Shown here: piece by piece, positions 26,099 through 34,700 of the stretch
Layout: each line of letters opens with the position of its first letter
Position numbering within the stretch: position 1 is the first letter of the stretch
NCBI GenBank assembly: GCA_017651315.1
Contig: JAGCDE010000034.1
Coordinates: 1-64,000, forward strand
Source of the DNA: Bacteroidaceae bacterium
Lineage (GTDB): Bacteria > Bacteroidota > Bacteroidia > Bacteroidales > Bacteroidaceae
Direction of reading: 5' to 3'
DNA: 64,000 nucleotides
Translations under genes and position numbers: made by a program
The notes under the pieces: generated by a model
What the model saw: the letters and a program-made list of their open reading frames with translations, nothing else
What the model was told of the DNA's origin: nothing
Databases searched by the model: none

Positions 26099-26106
26099 CA
26101 AATATA
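26099..26106 (-). promoter_or_regulatory. -7 promoter box of the structured RNA / tubulin-like operon
   Basis: Leftward TATATTTG matches TAnnTTTG exactly. No second good box is visible between the terminator and the ATG at 25780, which favours this as the main promoter for the operon. Confidence 0.55.
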
Positions 26107-26171
26107 TACAATTTCGGGGTTTACATCTTTAAAAACATGGTTTTTTTCTCTCAATTACGGATGTAATAACC

Positions 26172-26179
26172 TATTTTTG
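26172..26179 (+). promoter_or_regulatory. -7 promoter box of the AbiE-like pair
   Basis: TATTTTTG fits the consensus; the ATG at 26199 lies 19 bases downstream. It is divergent from the structured-RNA promoter. Confidence 0.55.
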
Positions 26180-26198
26180 TCAATTAAACAAACAGTAA

Positions 26199-26504
26199 AT
26201 GTCGGCAGAATCCTACATAGAGAAGTTATCTGATTCCCTGTTCTGGGATATGGACAGGTCGCAGTTGGATGTGGAAGCACATTCTCCAAGTCTGATACAG
26301 CGTGTTCTGGAACGCGGAACGCTTCAGGATTGGCGGCTTACACGTGATTTCTTTGGTATGGACCGTATAGTAAGCGACTGCAAACGTTTAAGGACCCTTG
26401 ACCCTATGGCCCTGTCATTTATCTGCGCCATGTCCGATACCAATAAAGAAGATTACCGATGCTATCAGTTCAAGCAGTCACACCCCACACTCTGGAACTC
26501 CTGA
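26199..26504 (+). CDS. DUF6922-like antitoxin partner of AbiEii
   Basis: 101 residues. The pattern LFWDMDRSQLDVEAHSPSLI, then QRVLERGTLQDWR, MDRIVSDCKRLRTLDPMAL and a final YQFKQSHPTLW matches the small DUF6922 proteins that precede AbiEii-type nucleotidyltransferases in Bacteroidetes. It takes the place of the AbiEi antitoxin. Its 3' end overlaps the toxin gene by 46 bases, so translation is coupled. The closing KQSHP...W segment is also typical. Confidence 0.75.
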   Translation: MSAESYIEKLSDSLFWDMDRSQLDVEAHSPSLIQRVLERGTLQDWRLTRDFFGMDRIVSDCKRLRTLDPMALSFICAMSDTNKEDYRCYQFKQSHPTLWNS

Positions 26505-27076
26505 AAACCCTTTCAGCAAAACCGGAATTGAATGGAATGAGACTTGTGGGAGGTACAAGCCTCGCATTACAATATGGACACAGGCAGTCTATAGACCTGG
26601 ATTTTTTTGGACATATTAACATAGGACAGGATGAATTGGTTGCAAAGTTGAGCGAGACAGGCTCCCTTACCGTAACAAACAGAACACCCCATATTCTTCA
26701 GACAATCATCAATAATGTCAAAGTTGATTTTGTTGAATATGGTTTTTACAAATGGATTGACCAGCCTATTATTGAGGCAGGGATTTGTCTTGCATCAGAC
26801 AAGGATATTGCTGCGATGAAAGTCAATGCAATCATGGGGCGTGGCTCAAAAAAAGACTTTATTGATTTATTTGTACTGCTTCAACACTATAGTCTCTCTG
26901 AGATTCTTCAGTTCTATAAACTCAAGTATCCTGAATATTCGGAATACAGGGCATTATTAAGCATGACCTATTTTGAAGATGCAGAAATGCAGGATACACC
27001 CAAACTATTTATCCAGGATTCCTGGGAAGATATTAAACGGACAATAATAGATACAGTCAGGGTTTATCAGAAATAG
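26459..27076 (+). CDS. AbiEii/AbiGii-type nucleotidyltransferase toxin
   Basis: 205 residues. Motif I is RLVGGTSLALQYGHRQSIDLDFF, with GG at 31-32 and the metal-binding D46/D48. Later motifs follow: VDFVEY, SDKDIAAMKVNAIMGRGSKKDFIDLF (conserved K and D). This is the DUF1814 nucleotidyltransferase of type IV toxin-antitoxin and abortive-infection systems. The toxin acts by transferring nucleotides in the cytoplasm; the target here is unknown. It ends two bases before the convergent kinase gene and marks the right edge of the island. Confidence 0.88.
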   Translation: MLSVQAVTPHTLELLKTLSAKPELNGMRLVGGTSLALQYGHRQSIDLDFFGHINIGQDELVAKLSETGSLTVTNRTPHILQTIINNVKVDFVEYGFYKWIDQPIIEAGICLASDKDIAAMKVNAIMGRGSKKDFIDLFVLLQHYSLSEILQFYKLKYPEYSEYRALLSMTYFEDAEMQDTPKLFIQDSWEDIKRTIIDTVRVYQK

Positions 27077-27078
27077 CA

Positions 27079-27951
27079 TTATCTGAAAATCAAAGTGAAG
27101 ACTGTGGCGGCGGAGTCGCTGCGGGTGAGTTCTATGGTGCCGTTGTGGTTGCGCATTATCTGGCGCGATATGCTCAGACCTATGCCGCTACCCTTTTTCT
27201 TGGTGGTGAAGAACGGCACGAATATCTGTTCCTGGCTCTCGGGGGATATAGGCTGGCCGTTATTTGCCACATTTAGTATTACCTCATCCTCCTTTCCCAT
27301 ACTGCCTGTGATAGTTATTTCTGATGCGTCGGCCTGGACAGCGTTCTTGACAAGGTTAATCAGTATCTGGGATATCTGCCCTTCATCGGCATATATCATA
27401 AGGTCAGGATCATTAGCAATGAACTTACATGATACGCCATCCGGTGTCATCTCCTTGCCCAGCGCAAACACCTTATTTATCAGTTCCTCTACCATTATGG
27501 CCTTACGCACCGGACGTGCCACACCGCTAAGCTGTCGGTAGGTCTCCACAAACTTGATAAGGTTCCTGGAGGATGATGATATGGTTTCCAGACCTGCCTT
27601 TACATCAAGCTCACTGTGGCCTTTCTCATCCATTGACTTGGAGAGCGTATCACTGAGTGATGCCACAGGCGATATGGTGTTCATTATCTCATGGGTGAGC
27701 ACCCTGATAAGCTTGGTCCAGGAGTCCTGCTCATGCTGCTGACGCTGCTGCTCAAATATGGTACGTATGCGGTTGAGCGTGCGGTTAAAGCGGTTCTTGT
27801 CACGAAAGCTGAAGTTAAGTTCACCATCCTCAAGGGCATCCATCATATAGGCAACCTTGCGGCGGTCATTGCGCCGGGTGAGTATTACCGCTGTCACTGC
27901 GGTTATAATCACTGCGGACAGCACAATCAGTATGACGGTCCAGATAGTCAT
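27079..27951 (-). CDS. Histidine kinase partner of the NtrC-type regulator
   Basis: 290 residues from the ATG at 27951, which overlaps the stop of the regulator gene (TGATG), so they are coupled. One N-terminal TM helix (about 3-25), a short HAMP-like or linker segment (DALEDGELNFSFRDKNRF), DHp helix with phosphoacceptor H87 (LTHEIMNTISP), N box at N203 (INLVKNAVQAD), and G boxes (ANNGQPI, KKGSGIGLSI). There is no periplasmic or PAS sensor domain, so the input must come through the membrane helix or a partner. NtrY-like branch. It phosphorylates the regulator encoded just upstream. Confidence 0.88.
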   Translation of the reverse strand: MTIWTVILIVLSAVIITAVTAVILTRRNDRRKVAYMMDALEDGELNFSFRDKNRFNRTLNRIRTIFEQQRQQHEQDSWTKLIRVLTHEIMNTISPVASLSDTLSKSMDEKGHSELDVKAGLETISSSSRNLIKFVETYRQLSGVARPVRKAIMVEELINKVFALGKEMTPDGVSCKFIANDPDLMIYADEGQISQILINLVKNAVQADASEITITGSMGKEDEVILNVANNGQPISPESQEQIFVPFFTTKKKGSGIGLSISRQIMRNHNGTIELTRSDSAATVFTLIFR

Positions 27952-29288
27952 CAGAGTCCGTACTTTTTTAGTTTGGCGTAGAATGTGGGACGGCTCACGC
28001 CAAGCATCCTGGCTGCTGCCGATATGTTTCCGCGGCATTGGGCCATTGCATCACGCACCATACGCTCCTCATCATATCCGTCAGGCATGGACTCACGCAG
28101 AGTTCCTGCAAGGGCCTGCGATGTCTCAAACCCTATGTCTTTACGTCCCAGCATATTTCCATCGGACAGGATAACGGCTTTCTCTATGCAGTTCTGGAGC
28201 TCCCGGATATTACCGCTCCAGCTATGGGCCATAAGAGCAGCCTGTGCCGATGCATCTATGCCCTCAAGAGGACGGTGATATTTCTCTGCGTATCTTTTAA
28301 GGAAACGCATAGCCAGAGGGATTATGTCCTCCTTACGTTCCCTAAGCGGGGGAAGCTCTATGTGAACTGTGTTTATCCTGTAGTAAAGGTCCTCACGGAA
28401 ACGGCCTTCACGGACCAAACGGCCCAGGTCTGTGTTTGTGGCGCAGATAAGCCTTATATCAACCGGTATTGGCTCTGTTCCACCCACCCTGACTATGCTG
28501 CGGTTCTGTATGGCACGCAGAAGCTTGGCCTGCAGATGCAGGGGAATATTGCCTATCTCATCCAGGAACAGGGTGCCGCCGTCGGCCTGCTCAAACTTAC
28601 CTGCATGATCTGCATGGGCATCGGTGAATGCGCCTTTCACGTGACCGAACAACTCGCTCTCAAACAGCGTTTCTGTTATTGCTCCTGCATCGACGGCAAC
28701 CATCTGATTGCCGCTTCGAAGACTTGTGGCATGTATCTCACGGGTAAGTATATCCTTACCGGTTCCATTCTCTCCGGTTATGAGCACCGTGGCATCGGTA
28801 GGGGCAATCTTTTCAAGCTGATGCTTTATCTCAAGCATCCTTGGGGATTCTCCCCAGTACATATCCGTACCGGTGGTAGCCGATGGCCTGACAACCTTGC
28901 GGCTCTTGTCAAGGGCGGCTTTGAGTACGGTTACAAGCTTGTCATTATCCCAGGGCTTGACAATGAAATCAAACGCGCCGCGTTTCATACCCTCTACGGC
29001 CAGCTGCACATCGGCGTACGCAGTGAAAAGCACCACCTCTATATCAGGTGCTATACGCTTTATCTCATTTATCCAGTACAGGCCTTCATTACCGGTATTG
29101 ATGTCGGTATTGAAGTTCATGTCAAGCAGTATGACATCCGGGCGGAACGTGCCCATGGCGCTCACCAGCTGTACGGGTGAAGGTATGGTCCTTACCTCAC
29201 CGAAATGGAGCGGAAGCAGCATCTCCAGTGCCTTGCGGATACCTGAATTGTCATCAACAACCAAAACCTTTCCTTTCCTGACATTCAT
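27951..29288 (-). CDS. NtrC-type sigma-54 dependent response regulator
   Basis: 445 residues: receiver domain with acidic pair D12/D13, phosphoacceptor D56 and K111; AAA+ sigma-54 activator domain with Walker A GENGTGKD (172-179), GAFTDA (219-224; the canonical loop is GAFTGA), Walker B GGTLFLDEIG and the R fingers after LICATN; C-terminal Fis-type HTH (AAARMLGVSRPTFYAKLKKYGL, to the end). It activates RpoN promoters. A near-consensus RpoN promoter with upstream palindromes is in front of the efflux operon at 11674, the obvious local target. The gene lies three bases after the DUF4298 gene. Confidence 0.92.
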   Translation of the reverse strand: MNVRKGKVLVVDDNSGIRKALEMLLPLHFGEVRTIPSPVQLVSAMGTFRPDVILLDMNFNTDINTGNEGLYWINEIKRIAPDIEVVLFTAYADVQLAVEGMKRGAFDFIVKPWDNDKLVTVLKAALDKSRKVVRPSATTGTDMYWGESPRMLEIKHQLEKIAPTDATVLITGENGTGKDILTREIHATSLRSGNQMVAVDAGAITETLFESELFGHVKGAFTDAHADHAGKFEQADGGTLFLDEIGNIPLHLQAKLLRAIQNRSIVRVGGTEPIPVDIRLICATNTDLGRLVREGRFREDLYYRINTVHIELPPLRERKEDIIPLAMRFLKRYAEKYHRPLEGIDASAQAALMAHSWSGNIRELQNCIEKAVILSDGNMLGRKDIGFETSQALAGTLRESMPDGYDEERMVRDAMAQCRGNISAAARMLGVSRPTFYAKLKKYGL

Positions 29289-29291
29289 TTC

Positions 29292-29567
29292 CTACCGATT
29301 AAAGTCCTTGTATTCACTCAACACATCATAGATTCCGTCTTCCGACAGCACTCCGCGCTTCAAATCTTTGGGTAACAGACCGTTTTCATCGGCTGTCAGG
29401 TCAGCAAACCACTCGGGACTGCCGTAATAATCATCAAGCTCCATCGCCTGCGGTCCGAGCTCACGCAGACGGGAAATGGCGGTGTTGACCTGAGCGATAG
29501 CCTCCTTAAGGCTGTCCAGGATGTTCTCCATACGCTCAATACGCTCTATACGTTCAATTTGTGTCAT
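29292..29567 (-). CDS. DUF4298 small protein
   Basis: 91 residues. The N-terminal IERIERIERMENIL is encoded by a short tandem DNA repeat and starts a helical hairpin; the conserved C-terminal part is YYGSPEWFADLTADENGLLPKD, then LKRGVLSEDGIYDVL. This is the DUF4298 pattern of gut Firmicutes and Bacteroidetes. No function is known. It is cytoplasmic, with no signal or TM, and is the first gene of the operon with the sigma-54 regulator and kinase. Confidence 0.8.
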   Translation of the reverse strand: MTQIERIERIERMENILDSLKEAIAQVNTAISRLRELGPQAMELDDYYGSPEWFADLTADENGLLPKDLKRGVLSEDGIYDVLSEYKDFNR

Positions 29568-29595
29568 ATTATGGAATCAACTGGTCTTGATGCGG

Positions 29596-29603
29596 CAAAT
29601 GTA
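29596..29603 (-). promoter_or_regulatory. -7 promoter box of the DUF4298/regulator/kinase operon
   Basis: Leftward TACATTTG matches TAnnTTTG, 28 bases before the ATG at 29567. The operon is therefore probably expressed from a primary-sigma promoter, not autoregulated through sigma-54. Confidence 0.5.
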
Positions 29604-29649
29604 ATGAAAAATAACTAATTTCGCGGCCGAGTAGCGGATATACCGCTGC

Positions 29650-29679
29650 AAGTGTGCTTGGAACCACTATAAAAACAAG
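29650..29679 (+). promoter_or_regulatory. preQ1-I-like riboswitch
   Basis: P1 stem AGTG (29651-29654) pairs with CACT (29665-29668). The loop contains CTTG (29657-29660), and the A-rich tail ATAAAAA runs into CAAG (29676-29679), which can pair with the loop CTTG. This gives the small H-type pseudoknot typical of preQ1 class I, including the CTATAAAAA tail. It ends five bases before the ATG of a queuosine-precursor transporter, so it would act on translation initiation. A separate hairpin (AGCGG/CCGCT, 29633-29647) precedes it. Confidence 0.7.
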
Positions 29680-29684
29680 TAGAA

Positions 29685-30413
29685 ATGACTGAAAACAAAA
29701 CCCTTCAGGGGCGGAAGGATGTGTCCGCCACCTTTGTCGTACTGGCAGTACTGTTCTGCGTCTGCCTTATCACATCAAATCTTTTTGTGCCACGCCTGTG
29801 GCGGGTAGGAAACACTTCGCTCCAGCTGTCAGCTGCGGTGATAATATTCCCCATTTCCTACATAATCAATGACCTGCTCACCGAGGTCTATGGCTACCGC
29901 CGTGCCATGTGGGTCATCTGGATGGGATTCGGGCTCAGCGCCTTTGTTGCTTTGGCAGCACATATTGTTACAATACTGCCGGAACCAATCTATCCCGACA
30001 GCCGGGAGGTTGCCGACAGTTTCAACAGGCTGTTCGGACTTATACCGCGCACCACTATCGCATCATTGATAGCATTCATACTTGGCTCCCATATTAACGC
30101 GTGGGTGATGTCGGCCATGAAGATTGCCACTAAAGGCCGCGGGTTTGGCTGGCGTGCCATAGTATCAACAATTGCCGGAGAACTATCGGACTCCATCATT
30201 TTCTATCCGCTGGCATTCCTCGGCACCATGCCGATAGCTACCATTCTATCCATCGTGCTTACGCAGGTTACGGTTAAGACTGTCTATGAAATCGTAATAC
30301 TGCCTGTTACAAGTATAATCTCTCACCGTCTCAAGGCGAAGGAGGGTATTGATACTTATGATTATGACGTCAAGTACAATCCGTTTAAGCTAAAACTCAG
30401 GAATAATGTCTGA
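29685..30413 (+). CDS. yhhQ: Queuosine precursor transporter (YhhQ/DUF165 family)
   Basis: 242 residues with six or so TM helices ([110 protein letters not shown]). The [16 protein letters not shown] and [14 protein letters not shown] segments are YhhQ hallmarks. The family imports queuine or preQ0/preQ1. The preQ1-I-like riboswitch before it and queF overlapping its 3' end by eight bases support the assignment: salvage and reduction of the precursor are encoded together. Confidence 0.92.
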   Translation: MTENKTLQGRKDVSATFVVLAVLFCVCLITSNLFVPRLWRVGNTSLQLSAAVIIFPISYIINDLLTEVYGYRRAMWVIWMGFGLSAFVALAAHIVTILPEPIYPDSREVADSFNRLFGLIPRTTIASLIAFILGSHINAWVMSAMKIATKGRGFGWRAIVSTIAGELSDSIIFYPLAFLGTMPIATILSIVLTQVTVKTVYEIVILPVTSIISHRLKAKEGIDTYDYDVKYNPFKLKLRNNV

Positions 30414-30867
30414 AAACAGGAAACAAGAGGGCCTTGTTGCCCTTGGCGGCAAGACCACATACTCAAACGAATACAATCCCGGCCTGTTAGAGGCCTTTGA
30501 GAACCTCAATCGGGAGAATGACTACTGGGTACGTTTCAACTGCCCGGAATTCACCACACTGTGCCCCATAACCGGCCAGCCCGATTTCGCCGAGATACGC
30601 ATCAGTTACATCCCCGATGTTAAGATGGTGGAGAGCAAGTCTCTGAAACTTTACCTGCACAGTTACCGCAATCACGGAGGTTTCCATGAAGACTGCGTAA
30701 ACCGCATTATGAAGGACCTGATAAGGCTGATGGATCCCAAATACATCGAAGTGACGGGGTTCTTTGTTCCGCGAGGAGGAATATCCATCTATCCCTACGC
30801 CAACTACGGCCGTCCGGGCACACGCTACGAACAGCTTGCACAGCAACGTTTAGACAGACACGAGTAA
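30406..30867 (+). CDS. queF: preQ0 reductase (NADPH-dependent 7-cyano-7-deazaguanine reductase)
   Basis: 153 residues, the short (type I, YkvM-like) QueF. The catalytic Cys is C53 in [12 protein letters not shown], with Asp60 in the same motif; the substrate-binding block is [25 protein letters not shown]. It reduces preQ0 to preQ1 in the cytoplasm for queuosine tRNA modification. It overlaps the transporter gene by eight bases. Its TAA stop is the first three bases of a TAAGAATCTG sequence shared with palindromic repeats elsewhere in the window. Confidence 0.94.
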   Translation: MSENRKQEGLVALGGKTTYSNEYNPGLLEAFENLNRENDYWVRFNCPEFTTLCPITGQPDFAEIRISYIPDVKMVESKSLKLYLHSYRNHGGFHEDCVNRIMKDLIRLMDPKYIEVTGFFVPRGGISIYPYANYGRPGTRYEQLAQQRLDRHE

Positions 30868-30900
30868 GAATCTGCGCGACAAGCGCTGCATGCACCGCTC

Positions 30901-31710
30901 TCAGTTCTCAATTATAAGGAAACGCCCCCCGTTGAAAGCCACCGCATTGATGTCCCGCATGGACTTGCGCTCAATGGTATTGCAATGGGAACAGCCCGGC
31001 ATGTAAAACAGATAGCCGTCGGTGCAAGCCATTACAAAACGGTCCTGCAGGCTGTCGTATGCCAGTCCGAGCGGCTGCTGTTCCAGCTGTAGAGTCTCCC
31101 TCTCCTGTGTGTAGGAGAGCGTACGCTCGCTCCATATCCTGCCTGACGCCGATGTAAACACCGCCGGCATTCCGTTATGGCAGGTTCCTGCTATGTAATA
31201 GAAGTTGTCCGATGCACTTATGGCACAGAAACGGGTCTCATCATAATATGACGTATAAGTGCCGTTGAAGTCCATTGAAGTGAAAGAATCAAAATCCACG
31301 GTACTTAGTATCACCCCACCCTCCGTCAGGATCAGGGTATTGTCCTTCGCGCAGGCAATCCCGACGACAATATCCGTGCCGGCATTTATCTGGCTGCGGC
31401 ACAGTTGGCGTATATTGCCGTCGCGGGACACGCTCATTATCCTGCAATCCGGACTTACGGCCAGCACCCTGTCCTCCCTGACATCAATTCCGGCAATATC
31501 CGTCCCGGTCTTTACACTGTCCGAGACATTGCCGGCAATATCCGTCCAGATAAGCATACCATCGGCACGAGCCATCACGAACCCGTCGGCAAAAGGCTTG
31601 ATATCGACAATCACAGGTGACAGGGCAAAAGAAGCGGAAACTGTCCCCAACCACACTGACAGTGTGGCCAGAAACAGTTTCCAACCTGATTTTTCCCTAT
31701 GGAGCGGCAT
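30901..31710 (-). CDS. Secreted beta-propeller-like protein
   Basis: 269 residues with an N-terminal signal-like segment (LFLATLSVWLGTVSASFA). The mature protein is a series of short beta-rich units with recurrent V(D)xxFADGFVMARADG, GVILSTVDFDSFTSMDF and ACTDGYLFYMPGC patterns, as in photosynthesis-system-assembly/sialidase-like propellers. Cys-Ser-His-Cys near the end might bind metal or form a disulfide. The start codon shares a base with the GH3 stop (TAATG), so it is coupled to the glucosidase/xylosidase operon. Exact function unknown; it may bind glycan or protein. Confidence 0.6.
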   Translation of the reverse strand: MPLHREKSGWKLFLATLSVWLGTVSASFALSPVIVDIKPFADGFVMARADGMLIWTDIAGNVSDSVKTGTDIAGIDVREDRVLAVSPDCRIMSVSRDGNIRQLCRSQINAGTDIVVGIACAKDNTLILTEGGVILSTVDFDSFTSMDFNGTYTSYYDETRFCAISASDNFYYIAGTCHNGMPAVFTSASGRIWSERTLSYTQERETLQLEQQPLGLAYDSLQDRFVMACTDGYLFYMPGCSHCNTIERKSMRDINAVAFNGGRFLIIEN

Positions 31711-34700
31711 TATCTGTTCTTGATCCTGAACCAGTCAAACCAGGCTTTGAAAGGCTCCGTCTGTTGTTGAGCCGGTGCCGCGGCAGGTGCAGCCCCCGGA
31801 CGGGCGCCACGGATGTTCTGAACGCCCTGACAACATACCATGCCGGTCTGGATGTCTTTCAGGATTATCTCCGCCTGTCCCGCCTTGGTCCAGTTCTTAC
31901 CGTTTACCGAATAATAGGCGGAATATATGCTTCCATCCTTTTCTAACCTGAGCCAGACAGTGTTGTCATTGACACCTGCCCCTGCCAGATTCACATTCAG
32001 CGTACTCTTGGCGGCACCGTTCTCCTCCACATATAACTGGAGTCCACCTGCTGCAGGAGCATCCGTCTGCTGTTGTCCCCGACGGAATCCCGGCACGGCA
32101 TAGACCAGCTTGACGAAATTCGCATCATCCTGATATGCCACAAGACCAGCATTCTGTGCGGGAGCGGCGGGAATAACGCTGGTCTGGAGCCTGGTTTCGA
32201 TTGTCCAGTCCGAATTGGCACTCTGCAACACAAGGTTGGCGGCATTGTCGGCAGCACCGTTTATATCGCCAGCTGATGCGGTAATCTCCATCTTCCCGTC
32301 CTTGATACCGAGAGCGGAGCCATCGCGGCGGATGACATTCCATTGACTTCCCAATCCGCTCTTATTGAACTCATCCGACACACCCTTGGTCCCGAAGTTC
32401 ACGATGTATTTCTCCTCGTCGCCGGTAACCGGTTCCTGAACCTTGACGACAGCTGTTCCGGGTACTGAAGGAGCCTGCTCCACAACGACCTTGAGCTGCG
32501 GCGACCTGGCGGTAGCCGACACCTGTGATCTGGCCGTACCCAGCACACTGTACTGCTTGCGTCCGGCCTTGAGCAGTGACTTGCCGCCATTCTTGAGAGA
32601 GGCAAGGGACATGTCGGCGTTCACTTTCACCGAATAGGTGTCGGACACTGTCTTGCCATTATATGTGACACTGACCGTAACGGTAGCGATTCCGGGACCT
32701 GTAGCGGTCAACTTGCCGGTGGCATCCACTGTCGCCACACCTGTATTGCTGCTTACATATCTGACAGTAGCCTTGTCCAGACCGATGAATGAATCATCAG
32801 TAAGACAAGCCGATGTAACTGTCTGGGCTGTCTGCCCTATCTCAAGCACAGACAGGCGGCAGTCTGCCACCACGGTCTTGAGCTGCGGTGTGAAACGTCC
32901 GTTCATGTTTGCAGTCACACGTCCGCGGATATCCTGTGACGATGAACCTATCTCGAACACATAGCGGCCGGAATCGTATGTGATGCGGTCACTTGCCATA
33001 TCCCAGAACCAGAGGTCAGCACAGTCAATCTCTATCTCCACGAGGCGGGTCTGTCCACGAGGTATGGTCACACGCTTGAATCCTTTAAGCCTCTTGATGG
33101 GACGCTGCAATGATGCAGGGCTGTCGGGAGTGGTCATATAGATCTGTACGACCTCATCTCCGTCATAGTCGCCGGTGTTCTTCACGTTCACGCTGATGGT
33201 GATCCTGTCATCGGGAGTGATTGAGCTCTTGCTGACAGTAAAGTCGGAGTACTCGAATGTAGTGTAACTCAATCCGTAGCCGAACTCGTATGAAACAGGT
33301 TTGGTGAAGTACCAGAGCGTGCGTCCGGGCTTGCCGTTCCCGGCACGCAGGGTATAGTCGGTAATCGGCGGCAGGTCCTTGACTGACTTGTACCAGGTGG
33401 CGTTCAGCTTACCGCCGGGGGTAACGTCGCCAAAGAGCACCATAGGAATGGCGGCACCCTGAGCCTGGCCGTTGTATCCGGTCCACAGGATACCGGGAAT
33501 GTTCTCTATGTTCTTGAAGTCCTCAACCTCGACGCAACCCAGGGTCTGCATAACCACAATGGTATTCCTGTTCTCCTTAGCAACCGCCTGTATCAGCTTG
33601 ACCTGATTGCCCGGCAGGTTAAGGGTCAGACGGTCAGCCTCCTCGGTAGCGGTGTTCTCATCGGTACCCACAAAAACTATTGCTACGTCCGATTTGCGTG
33701 CGGCATCAAGAACCTCCTTGTCAATCTCCTCATCCTCGGGAGCCTTATAGACCAGATAAAGGGTCTGCGGACCGTTGTATCCCAAGCGGTTGACCTTACC
33801 CTCCATCGGAGTGCTGGCGCCATAGACACCACCTACGCGTTTGCCCGAGGCACGTGTCGCCTCGATGGTGCTTATCAGGTTGCCCTCAGGTGAGCCCACA
33901 TGCACCTCAATGATACCGCCTTCAGTGGGTATGTTGGCACCGATGGTAATCTTATCGACATTTATCAGATCGACATTCTCGTAGGCAGTCCATGAACCGT
34001 CATCGATGGAACGGACCTGTTCCTCTGTCCCCATGCCGGAACCTACTGTGATCCCCTGGGACGATGAGCTGTACTTTGTAGCATCATGGTGGCTTTTGCT
34101 GCCATCGGCCTTCTCAAGGTCAAAATATGCTATGTAGAGCAGGTTGCTCTTGCTTCTGGTGCTTCCTCCCGATGCCAAGGTGACATCGATATCCAGTCCC
34201 TTGTCGGCAATGTACTTGCTTATACCGGCATAGGGAGTGGTACGGCTGGACTGTTCGGGACGGCCTGAATACGGTCCCAGTTCAACGCGGTCAGCCTGCG
34301 GTCCGATCAGTGCAATGCTCTTTATCCCGTCAAGACTTATCGGCAGAGCCTTCGAACTCTTTCCGGGCACCACCTCGTTCTTGAGCAGGACAGGTGTGCG
34401 GGTGGCCACCTCAAGGGCTATGGCCTGGCTTCGCTCTGAGTTAACGGTGCTGGCCGGGAAGTTTGTATAAGGAACCTTCATAAGAGGATCGAACTCACCG
34501 GTACGCATACGGACTGTGAACATATTTACAAGAGCGCGGTCCATATCCGCCTCGGTGATAAGCCCCTTCTCGAGCGCGCTCAACGCAAAACGCTGATACA
34601 CGCTGCCGCAGTCAGAATCCACACCAGCCTTCAGTCCGGCGGCGGTAGCCTCCTCGGCAGTCTCCACATAGTAATGGCCTGTGTAGATATCCTCGATGGC

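Noticed and set aside
28038..29180. Long plus-strand ORF of 380 codons opposite the NtrC-type gene
   Set aside because: It lies fully antisense to a gene with all domain motifs intact, has no recognisable domain, and mirrors the codon bias of the real gene.
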